A stretch of 64,000 nucleotides of DNA, taken from Perognathus longimembris pacificus. Taxonomy: Eukaryota > Chordata > Mammalia > Rodentia > Heteromyidae. Where the stretch lies: assembly GCF_023159225.1 (NCBI RefSeq), contig NC_063168.1, positions 44,836,562 to 44,900,561 of the forward strand. Direction: 5' to 3'. The notes beneath the pieces were generated by a model. It worked only from the letters and a program-made list of their open reading frames with translations, was not told the origin of the DNA and made no database searches. Both the position numbers and the translations under genes were made by a program. Shown here in pieces: positions 14,001 to 26,335 of this stretch (its first letter is position 1; each line of letters starts with the position of its first letter).

Positions 14001-16489
14001 ACACACAAGTATAAATAACACTCAATGTTGATGAGAATGTGATAAAAATTGGTTTTCTCAGGCTACTATGCATGAGTGTATTTTGGAAGAGTTCTTTGAA
14101 GGGACAATTTTGCATTATATAATACATACATATATAATACATATATATCAAAACTGAAAGCATGTTTGGCTTCTGATGCAGAAATTCTACTTCTAAAATC
14201 TTAACTGACTATCACACAAATATAAAATGCTGCATTACAAAAGATTAGAAACAATTTTCTTCACCAACAAAAATTTATGTGGTATATCCACAATATAAGG
14301 GAAGGCTAAGAAATCGATTACAGAAACAGTAGAAAACAACACAAACAACAAAAATAGCAATTCTACTCTTTACATTGATAAGTAATAACATGCACGAACA
14401 AACTCTAATAAATATACATCAAATAGTTAAAACAGTTGGGGAGGATTAATAAGACTTCAGGCTTTTTTACGTTTTACTTTAAATTTTGTGTTCACTTGTT
14501 TGTTGTATACCAGTCCTGGGGCACACTGTACCTGAGCTTTTTAGCTTACAGCTAATATTCTACCACTTGAGCCACAGCACTACTTCTAGCTTTTTGGTGG
14601 TTAACTGGAGATAAGAGTCTCACAGCCTTTCCTGCCCAAGCTGCCTTTACAAAGTGATCCTCAGATATCAACCTCCTGAGTAGCTAGGATTACAGGCATG
14701 AGCCACCAGCGCCCAGCTTGTTCCTACTTTTAATTGAAAAAAGAGATACTTCTGTGAATCTCAAAGGCAGAGAGATATCACTGGTCATTCAAAAAGCAAT
14801 GCCATTTTATTTTTAAAATCCTGATGAGAGATGACATTTTGTTTGTTCTTAATGAAGAAATGAAAATGACTGGCCCACTAAATCTTTTATCCTAGAGAAG
14901 CAGCCCATGGGAAGAGAGTGAAAAAGAAATGGTTGATGGACTATTTACCATCAGCACTGTAAGAAAAAAGCAAAAGAGAAAAATCACTACTCTACCCCAC
15001 CTGAAAAATTACTACATTTTTCTGTGAAGAAAACATAGTTTTATTACCTACCTCTGACTCCTGGAGGGGAAAATAAACTCTACTTTCACAAAAGAAAGTG
15101 GCCAAAGTATTCCACTTAAAAACAATGATATTGCTCAATATTGGGAGGGAAAAATTTATCAAAATTACCCATGTAAGGACCACTAAGGATCTAAAATTAT
15201 ATAGTGATATTAAAACCCCACACACTAGAGCTTCAGAAATGTCCTAACCTCATAGATACAAGTTTGGCAGTATCTAACAACTACTCTAAAACAGAGAACA
15301 AATATATGAAAGTGTTGGTTCCAAATCTCCTGAGTTTTTATTATGATATTGAAACTATTCCTGACCCTATGTCTGCACATCTTTTCCCATGCAACCGCAG
15401 GATCATGAATTACATCTATGCCTAGCATTGTGCCATCAAGCACCTTTAAAAGTGGATTGCAGTTTCTGAGGTGCATTTTAAATAAGCTACATACCAGTTC
15501 TGCTGGAACAAAACTTGGAAGGGTTCTGCCAGAAGGAATAACTAATGATGCTGTAGCAAAAAAAAATTATTTATCAATTAAAATTCATCAATTAAATGAA
15601 ATTGCTACATACAGATTTTTTTAAACAAAAGTGTTTCCTACCACTAACATGTTCAACCATGGTGAATTTATTGATTCCAAGAGAGGAAGAATAGCTGTAT
15701 TTTTCCCTTGAAACTTTAAATAAAGACCTTACAACTATATTACTTTATCAAAAAAGAATATCTCATTATAATCAGGCACACTGTGCTTTAAGATCCATAA
15801 CACAATGTGTAGACTGTCTTGTCAGTCAATGTAGCACTAAATCTCTGTATTATTTCATGGGGGAAAAAAAAGTAATATTTGTTAAAGTAGCACATTTCTA
15901 AAAGACCATTTTGTTGATCAATGACATGTAACCCAACATAAATCCATTCTAAATTTTATAGGTTCAAAATAAATTTCAATTCATTTCACAAAAAGTTATT
16001 TATGGTTCTTTGGCCAGCTAAGCCAGCCCAGCTGTATGGTTTTAAGAACAGATGAATAAAAATACTTGGCAATGAAACACATTTGAGTGCTAAGAAAACA
16101 CATTCTCAGGAGAATTTGACTCAACCTGAATTAACGTTTCAATCACATATTATCTTTCCTTTTTTTCCTCTGACAATTACTATGCCTTTATTTATACCTA
16201 CAGGGCTAACCAAGAGGTTAAGATTTTAATACATTATTTAAAAATAAGTATAAATGCCTGGCACTGGTGGTCCATGCCTGTAATACTAGTTATTCAGGAA
16301 AATGAGATCTGAGGATGGTTGTTCAAAACTAGCCAGGGCAGAAAAGTCTGTGAAACTCTTATGTCCAATTAACCAGTAAAAGGCCAGATGTAGAGATGTA
16401 GCTCAATTCATGGAATTCTAGCCTTGAGGAAAAAAAAAAAAAAAAGGCTTTCAGCAAGGCCCTGAGTTCAAGCTCCAATACCAGCATAC

Positions 16490-16553
<64 letters not shown>

Positions 16554-18121
16554 AATAAGTACAGTAGATGGATCTTAGCTGTCAATGCAACCTTAAACCT
16601 TAAATTCTCAAGTTCATTGTATCCACCTTAACAGACAGAATGCCATTTGCCTTTAATGAAACAAAAACTTTTTAGTACTTTTTTAGTGTGTCTATGAGGC
16701 ACATTTATGTTAGGGCAATGTTTACTGTGGCCTATTTCTCACATAGAGAACTAAGGAAATTTGCTACAAAGACCTGTTTCTGTCTGATGTTACATTGGCT
16801 CCTCCCATACAACAGATCTGAGGAGCAAATTTGGGGGAGGGGTGTCTGTGTGTCTGTATGTACCAATACTCGTGCTTTGAACTAGCTTGGGCTATTCTTT
16901 TTTTTTTTTTTTTTTTTTTTTTTTGCTTCAGGATGGTATTTAACCACTTGAGTCATAGCTCCACCTCCAGCTTTTTGGTGGTCACTTGGAGATTAGCATT
17001 TCATTAACTTTCCTGCCTGGGCTTGCTTTAGATCTCAGATTTCAGCCTCCTGAGTAGCTGGGATTACAGAAGTGAGCCACCAGTGCCTGGCTGCAAATAT
17101 TTTTTTTTAACTATCCATTCCTCCCACATTCGAACAGGAGAAGGGAGGCTGCAGATTGATGGTTAAAGAAGCACAAAATTATTTTTATCCTCTGTTCATC
17201 TATGGCTTTATTATCAGACATTCTTTTAGAAAAGCTAGATTAGAAAAAAATACTGGAGTGGCAAGAACACAATAGTATTAGTCTTACTTAGCTGAAGTGA
17301 GCTAAGTTTAAGTGGCTACAGCTAAGCCACAGCCTGGAAGGAAGCAAAAATCCCTTAACACAGTTCTGAAGCAATTAAATGAAATTTACTGAAGAAAAAT
17401 AGCAACAATCCTCTTTTAAATACTTCGTAATAAATACTAACACAAATTCTCTATATTTAAAGAAATCAAACAGAGCTATAAAGAGAGCTTTTGAGGCTTC
17501 TTTCTAGACACTAGAATAAAAGCACTGAACTAATCCAAGCTGTATAATAAAATTTCATGCAGTTCTTAATTTTGATACTAAACCCACAAGATATAGGCCC
17601 CATTCACAAGTCATATATATCACTAAATATGCCTGAAACACTTTTTAATATCCAACTTGGTTTTAAACTAAGTAAAATTTAACTAAACGGTGTTTTTAAC
17701 TCAAACTAAAGTGTCAAAACTTTAAATTTCCTGTATATATGCTGAGTATTAAATTCAAAAACAAATTTCATAAAATAGGAAAAATCCAATCCTGCAAACA
17801 TTAATTTTAAATTTTGGTAATGTGCAGACTTCTGATGGCTCACACCTACAATCCTAGCTACTCAGGAGCCTGAACTCTGTGAATTAAGGTTCAAAACTAA
17901 CCTAAGCAGAAAAAATCTCTGAGACTCTTATCTCCAAAACACCAGGGGGGAAAAGCCAGGAAAGAGAGGAATGGTTCAAATAGTAGAATGTCAGCAATGA
18001 GTACTCTTGAGTTCAAAGACCTGAGTCCAAGCCCCCAGTTCTGGCAGCAGAAGAAGAAAAAAAGAGTTAAATTATCTGTATTTGTCGATGACATGATCCA
18101 AGGCATAGAATGCCCCAATGA

Positions 18122-18169
<48 letters not shown>

Positions 18170-19458
18170 CACTACACTACACATCCACAGTTTAAACTAG
18201 TAAATAGGTTTATTAAAGCTGTAGAATTCAAACTCAGCACACAAGTTGCATTTCTGTAAACAAACAACATTCTATCTGAAAAAGAAATCATGAAAATAAT
18301 CTCATTTCTGATAGCATCTTTAAAATTAAAGATCTTTTCAGATTCAAGGAGGTAAAAGTTCTGAACCTCAGGTCTGAAATCTAAATAGATAACAATGAAA
18401 GAAATTTAAGAAGACACAAACAGGGATGGGAATGTGGCTTAGTGGTAGAGTCCTTTCTAGCATTCATGAAGCCCTGGGTTCGATTCCTTAGCACCACATA
18501 AACAGAAAAAGCAGGAAGTGGTGCTGTGGCTCAAGAGGTAGAGTGATAGCCTTGAGCAAAAAGAAGCCAGGGACAGTGCTCAGGCCCTGAGTCCCAAGCC
18601 TCAGGACTGGCCAAAAAGAGAAGACACAAACAAATGAAGAGATATTCCAGGTTTGGGGATTGAAATATCTAATATTGTTAAGATGTCTATACTACCCGAA
18701 GATATACACAGATACAATATAATCCCAATCAAACTTCGGTATTCTTCACCAGAATAGATTTGTAAAACCAATATAAAGCAGCAAAAAAAAAAAAAAAAAT
18801 CAAGTAGCCAAAGCAATTCAGAAAGAAAACGTAGGAGGCATATTTCCTGATTTAAAATTGTGCTACAGATAGGTGCTGGTGGCTCATTACTGTTATTCTA
18901 GCTACTCAGTAAACTGAGATCTGAAGACTGCAATTCAAAGCCAGCCCAGACAGGAAAGTCTATGAGCTCCTTATCTCCACTTAAATACAAAAAGCCAGAG
19001 GTGGCTCAGGTGATAAGGCACTAGACTTGGGCAAAAAAGCTAAGGGATAGTGCCCAGGCCCTGAGTTCAAGCCCACAACTGTCATAAGAAAAAAGAAAAT
19101 TATGTTACAATTCACAGTGATCCGAATGCTTTGTAGCCCACTCTACTCAGGAGGCTGAGGTAGGAAGATCACTTGAGTTGAGGAGTTTTAAGGCCAGCTT
19201 GGGTAACATAGCAAGACTATTTCAAATTATAAATAATATTACAAAGCTATAGGAATCAAAACAGTTGCTACTGAAATTAAAATGCACGCACTAGTGGAAG
19301 AGAATATAGAAACCAGAAATAAACTCAAAATACATGGAAAACTAATTTTCAACAAGGGCACTAAGAGACATAATGCAGAAAATAAGTTTCTTTTGAAAAA
19401 ATGGTGCTAAGACAACTGGATATCCTCCTGCAAAATAATAAAACTGAAATCCTCTGTA

Positions 19459-19500
<42 letters not shown>

Positions 19501-22500
19501 ACACACTCAAATGAATAAAACATCTAAAGAATACTAGACCTGACACTTCAAATCCCCAGAAGAACAAAGAGAAAAACCTACTTGGAGATTAGCTTCAGCA
19601 TTGATTTTTTTTTTTTTTGAGAGCATATCAAAACTCAGGCTACAAAACAAAAACAAATAAATGGGACCTGTGTTAGTCAAATTTTTGGTTGCTGTGACAG
19701 ACACCTGGGGGGGGTGGGAAATCTTAAAAGATTTGGGGTTGCTGTTTTAGTCCATAGTCCCTAAGTCCTATGATTTTAGGTCTCAGGCAAGGCTAATCAT
19801 CATGGCAGAGAGGGCCTGATGGACTAGAGGCGCTCACTTCATCACAGACAGGAAGCAAAGAGGAGTACACACATGCTAGTGCTAGTTAGCATCCTCTTTC
19901 TTCTTCCTTGACGGTGCCACCACAACCAGGGTGGGTCTTCCTCCCTTAGTTAATCATCTCTACAAATGTGGTCCCCTCACAGACACCTCCAGAACTGTGT
20001 TCTATTCATTCCTAGGTCTCTCTCAATCTAATCAAGTTGACCAATAAGAGTACTTGTCACAAGACTACATCAAAGTAAAAACCGTCTGCACAGCAAAGAA
20101 AACAATCAACCAAGTTAAAAGGCAGCCTATAAGATAGGTGCAAATCATACATCTGCTAAAAGGTTAATATTTAAAACATACAAAGAATTTACAGGTTCCT
20201 TAACAAAGAAATAATCCATTTAAAAAATAAGCAAAAGATCTGGATAGACATTTTTCCAAAGAAGACATAAAGATGGTCAATAGGGATATAAAAAGGAGGT
20301 TGACATCACTAGTCACTAGATAATGTAACTGAAAGTACAATGAAATGTCACCTTTTACCTGGAAAGATGATAAATCAAAGAGATAAGAGCTGACAAGTGA
20401 CCGTCATATACAGAGGAAAAAGGCATTCGTTATAAACTGTGGATGAAAATATAGAACTGCACAGCCATTGTAGAAAGCAGTATAGAAGATCCTAGAAAAA
20501 GTAAAAATAGAACTACCATATGACCAGCAATCTTTATGATTATAACTCATAGAATATCAACTTATCACCACACACAGGGATCAGCATTTCCGTGTTCACT
20601 GAAGTATTAGTCACAGTAGCCAATTCATAAGAACAAACATATAGAATGGGTTGTGAAAATGTGGTAGTTGGGTGCTGATGACTACTTGGGGGGAACTGAA
20701 AGTGGAAAGATCATAGTCTAAGACCAGCCCAGTCAGAAAAGTTCACAGGATCCCTTCTCAACCCATAGGTGGAGGTAGTGGCATGCACTTTGAAATTACC
20801 TGGGAAGCTGAGATGGGGAGAATCATGATTTCAGGCCACCAGAGTAATAAAAGCCCAGCTGGTTCCATCTCCTCAAAGAGGAGCTAGACAGGGTAGTGTG
20901 TGCTTGTTATCCAACAACTATGGGAATCACAGCAACTGAGGCACTCATCTGGGAGGGAAGTGAAATTCCTTCCTAAAAATAATGAGCTATAAGTATGGAT
21001 AGAGACATGGCTCAATGGCAGACTGCCTGCCTGTATTTCAACCTCATAGAAGACAGGTATGAGGGGAGTGGGGAGAAACATGGTATATATACGAAATAGA
21101 TTAATAGATTATTATTCAACTTTTTAAAAGAGTCTACCAGGGCTGGGAATATGGCCTAGTGGTAAAGTGCTCGCTTCATATACAAGAAGCCCTGGGTTCG
21201 ATTCCTCAGCACCACATATACAGAAAAAAGCTGGAAGTGGTGCTGTGGCTCAAGAGGTAGAGTGCTAGCCTTTAGCAAAAAGAAACCAGGGACAGTGCTC
21301 AGGCCCTGAGTCCACGCCCCAGGACTGGCAACAAAAACAAAACAAACAAACAGATAAAAAGAGTCTACCCTTTGCCATGCCACAGCATTAAAAAATCTGA
21401 AGGACTTTATGCTAAGTGAAATGTGTCAGACAAAAAGAAAAACATGTTGCATGATCTCACTTATATGTCAAATAGCAGAAACTGGGGTGATATGGTCAAA
21501 GAATACAAAATAGCATCTATATAGGATGAGTAAATCTAGAAGTCAATGTATTACATGAGGACTGAACTTGATATTATACTATACTTTTTGCTAAGAGTAC
21601 ATTTGAGTGCTGTAAGTGTAGCACTTGCCACAGAGTAAAAAAAAAAATGGTGAACTCCACAAAATAGGCTAATTTTCTTGACTATTGAAAGCTTTATATG
21701 TATATCAAAATATCATTCTATCTACCTTAAATATATATAGTAAAATTTAAATTAAAAAGAGGTTATGAGGCTACCAGAGACAGACAAAGAAAGAGAGAAA
21801 GAGAGAGAGAGACCTAAGTATGAGATTCTGTTTGAAACAAGAGGCAAAATGGGCTGGGGGCATGGCTCAAGTGATATAACACCAATGTAGCAAGCTTGAG
21901 GCCCTGAGTTTGATTCTCAGAATCTCAAAAGAAAAAAGCTATGAGAAGCCAATTGTTTGTATTAAACCCCAACATGATTTTGTATTAAACACTAATGAGA
22001 TTAGAAGAAAAGGAAAACAATGCCACTCTTCTCACTAAATATACTTTGTTATGGAAAATAGTTATGTCCACAAATGCTGATATATTAACATATAATTTGA
22101 TTTTTATATTAATAAACATCTTAAATTTTTTTCACTTTAATTTCTAATCTGCGAAGATACTTAAGAATCCACAATTCACACAGCTTCCCCAAGTCCTTAA
22201 TTTTTAAGAGTGGAAAGGAGTCCTGAGAATAAAAAAAAAGTAGAGAACAGATGATTCAGGGTATTACTAAATGCATGAATAATACAGCCCAAAAAAAACA
22301 CACATACAATAGAGAAAACAAGTTTTAAAAGTGGAACAGACAAAGGCAAATGACTTATTCAATTGCAGATTTAATTTGGACTCTTTATCAAAAGGAATAA
22401 AACAGATTGTAGAAGTAAGTTTATTTTAATCAGGCATTTTAAAGCATACCATGAGAAGACACAATTAAGAAGTGCTTCAATTTTATGAGGCTATTTACTT

Positions 22501-25500
22501 CAAGATCCTATTGTGAAGTGGCCAGAAATGAAGACAGATAAGAAAGAGGTCTACAATGCACTTTTAAAGGATACAGTAACTCCTCTTAAACCGGCTCATT
22601 ACAAATCAAAGAGACAAGAATAAGGAGAAAAACTGTCTTATTTTAAATGTAATTATTTCTATTATTCTAACTTCTAAAACACAGAATAAAAATGAGACAC
22701 TGAATGCAAACCAACTCCATACATTAATTGCCAGACTATGCTGTATTTTAAATCGCTGTTAATATTACCATCTTGCGGGCAAAATGAAGTATTGCAACAC
22801 TGTCAAAGAATCTGAGAAATGTTAACTTTGCTTTTGATAAAAGACAATTAAACAGGTAGCCACCTTTATGGTTCAGGTCTGTCATCCTAGAATATTTGGG
22901 AGTCTGAGAATAGATCCCCTGAGAACAGATCAGCCTTAAAAGGCTGAAAGTCAAGGTTTAAGAATGGCCCAAGCGGAAAAGTCCAGAGGATTCTTCAATC
23001 CATAGCTGGGCATGGATGGTAACAAACACCTGTCAGCCTAGTCATATATAATATTAAGATCAGATGACCCCAGTTCCAGGCTGGCTCTGAATAGAAACAT
23101 GTGTGAGATTTCAACTCAGTAGAAGAAAGTAGGTATAAAGGCATGTGCTGTTATCTCTTATATGATAGGAAGCCTAAAGCCGACAGATGATAGCCTAAAC
23201 ATGCCCCTGGGCAGGAAATGAGACCTCCTGTCAAAAATAACTAGCACAAAAAGGGGCAGAGGAGTGGCTCAGTGGTAGAGCACCTGCCTAGCAAGTGTGA
23301 AACCCTGAGTTTGAGCCCCAGAACTGCCAAAAAATAAGACAGTCAAGTATTATTTCTCCTCTCTACCCACCCCATCCTCTCTTGCCAACTTCTGTAAAAA
23401 GAACCTTCAGAGTTATCTATTTTTTAAATAGGAAAAATGTTAAAGTCTCTAAGAATGTTAAACAGACAAGAAGTAAATGGAGTGTCCTAGTAAAGTAAAA
23501 ATGAGCAAAGCACCAAGGGTTCACACTGAGGCTGAGATCTGAGGGTTGTGGATCAAAGCCAGCCATGGCAGAAAAGCCTGTGAGACTCTTACATTCAATT
23601 ATCTACAAAAAAAAAAAAGTCATAAATGGCCTTGTGGCTCAGAGTGGTAGAATGCTAGCCTTAAGCACAGAAGTTTAGGGACAATGCCCAGGCCCTGAGT
23701 TCAAGTCCCAGGACTGGCACAAAAATAAAACTAAATACAAGTGAAAGCATAGCCTAGCCAATGACCATGACTAATGAAAGATGCTTCAATGTGACAAGTA
23801 AACAATTAAAACTGCCATGACTAATTCTTGAAAGCATATATATACATATATAAATATATATTCATGTCCATATAGTGTTTTCTTTAATCTTCTTTTCGCA
23901 GAATTAATTGCAAAATTATATTTTAAAAGCACAGTATTCAATAAAACTTATGCTCAACAATTAGCCATTGTTAATTTATGTCATTTTTATAAACTATCAT
24001 TTCTGCTGAATTTAAATTCTCCTTGTAATAAAAGAGGAACTCACGTCCTATCTCCTCTTCACTTTAGCTTATGTAATTTTCATGTGAATTTTCCCTAGCA
24101 TACTATGAACAAACTACTTATTACCAACAATCTAATCCAAAATCTGTCCTCCCTCCTTGAAAACACTACTTTCAAAGAGCCTAGAGATTCTCTCAGAAGG
24201 GGAAAGAAGAAAATGTAGAAAGACAAAATATCTGTTTATCTTTCGATAGCTAGTCTTTTCTAGTTTAAATGGCATACATAATATGGATAAATATTCCCCT
24301 TAAAAGCAGAAGTTGCCAGATGCCATTGGCTCACACCTATAATCTTAGATACTGAGGGGGCTGAGATCTGATTATTGCAATTCAAATCCAACCCAGGCAG
24401 GAAAGTCTGAGCGACTTTTTATCTCCAATTAGCCATCAAAAAGCTAGAAATGGAGCTATGGTTAAAGTGGGAAGCCCCGACTTGGAGCAAAAAAGCTAAG
24501 GGACCATATCTAAGTCTTAAATTAAAGCCCTAGTACTGGCGCGCACGCACACACGCGCACACACACGCACACGCACACACACACACACAATCAGGTCTAG
24601 ATTCAGTAAGTCTAAGAACAAAAATAAAATGTATATGGTCAAGATGTTGTAACTATTTTAATTAATCAGAACAGCATAGTAGCTTGAAGAATCTCCATAT
24701 TCTCTCTCACTCTCCAATTTGCCTTCAATACAACAGGTTTGGAATGTGCATGGGGAATAAAAGAATGAATGCACAAGCACTCACAAGCTTCCCCCTTCCC
24801 GCTGTTCCTTAGCCATGGTGGCTCAATTACTTCCCAACTGAATCCACTCTAATTCTCCAAAGGCCTTGTGTATTCCAAGCTCATTTCTCTAAAATAAGGC
24901 TTCATCACCTTTGTGGAATCTAATGCTATTTTTAAGTAAGTTTAAATAACCTGAGGGTTTTTTCATCAATAATTGTAAGACATGATGATTCACAGGGTGT
25001 TCATTTCATGGAAATTATTGTGAGGGTCAAGCCCACTCACTTTAAGAACATAGTCCTGATTAAAAAAACACTACCAAGTAGGAATTGGTTCTGAGAATGT
25101 AGGTGGAACTCATGGATTTGTTTTAGCCAACCTGTGGGTTGTAACGTTTGATGAAAGTTGTGTGGCATTTGAAGAGTGAACAAAGGTGAATGGATGCTAT
25201 TTCTGAAGAAGTCTTCTGTGGCTTTAGATTGCAAAACTTTGGTTTCCCAGAGCTGAAAACAAAGCAAAACAAGTTAAAAAACAAGCAACAACAAAAGAAA
25301 AAACACCACTTCCAGACACCAGCAGATTACATCTGTAATTCTAGCTATTTAAGAGATGGAAATAGGAAGGATGGTGGTGGTTCCAGGTCAGCCTGAAGAA
25401 AAGTTTGTAAGATCCCACCTCTACCAATATCCCAGCACAGTAGCATGCACCTGCCATCCCAGCTGTATGGAGGGCAGAGACTGAGAGGACTATGCTCCCA

Positions 25501-26285
25501 AACCAGCACAGGCAGGAAAGCTCTTCAGATGCGATTCCAAGAATAAAAAAATCTGGGTGTGCTAACAATGCTCCTGTCACCCCCAACTACAGCAGGAAGC
25601 ATAAATCAAGTCTAGGCTGGTCCAGACAAAGAGCAAGAGCCTATCTCAAAAATAACCAGAGCAAAAATTGCTAGAGACATGGCTAAAGTAGTAAAGTACC
25701 TGCCTAGCAACACAAAACCTTCCGTTCAAGTCCCAGTATCATTAAAAAAGGAAAAAATTACTAAGGTATTTCTATGATTTTAAGTCTTTTAAACTAAATT
25801 CCCAGCTGATGACACAATCAATATGCTACAATATAGTTGAAAAGATTAGAACTATTGTTTATCTGTTTTCCTAAGCTGAAAATACAAGGAAACTAGTATT
25901 GTCTACATACCTGCTTCAAGTCTTTTAAAACTTGTTCTTCAATGCCTTCTTCAGCAAATAGTTCCCGCATTCCTTCAATTACATCTTCAATTACAGATTT
26001 GTAGAGTTTGGGCTACAGAAAAACAATTGTGGAAATTTCTAATTCTCAAATTTGAATGTATATAACCTTAAAAGATAGTCGAGTGGTGATGGCTCATGCC
26101 TATACTGAGCCTTAGACTGAGGTCTAAGTATTGCAGTTCAAAGCCAGCCAGGGTAGGAAAGTCCATGAGACTCTTATCTCCAATTAACCACAAAAAATGC
26201 CAGAGTGGAGCTGTGGCTCAAGTAATAGCATGCTACCTTTGAGCAAAATGCTCAGTGCCCAGGCCCTGAGTTCAGTCTGAGGACT

Positions 26286-26335
<50 letters not shown>

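Larger units (their letters stand above)
18063..21765 (+). mobile_element. Degenerate old L1 (ORF2 RT to 3' end), broken by younger insertions
   Basis: Collinear decayed pieces lie at about 18065-18122, 18202-18422, 18619-18867, 19227-19672, 20056-20660, 21071-21138 and 21357-21765. The first piece contains SVFVDDMI, resembling the reverse-transcriptase FADD box. Later pieces match the order of ORF2 C-terminal text and end in the 3' region. SINEs, a B1-like monomer, a microsatellite and an LTR-like segment interrupt it. No intact frame remains. Confidence 0.72.

Noticed and set aside
16491..16549. Regular short repeat considered as a CRISPR-like array
   Set aside because: It is a pure CA dinucleotide repeat without spacers, in a mammalian genome.
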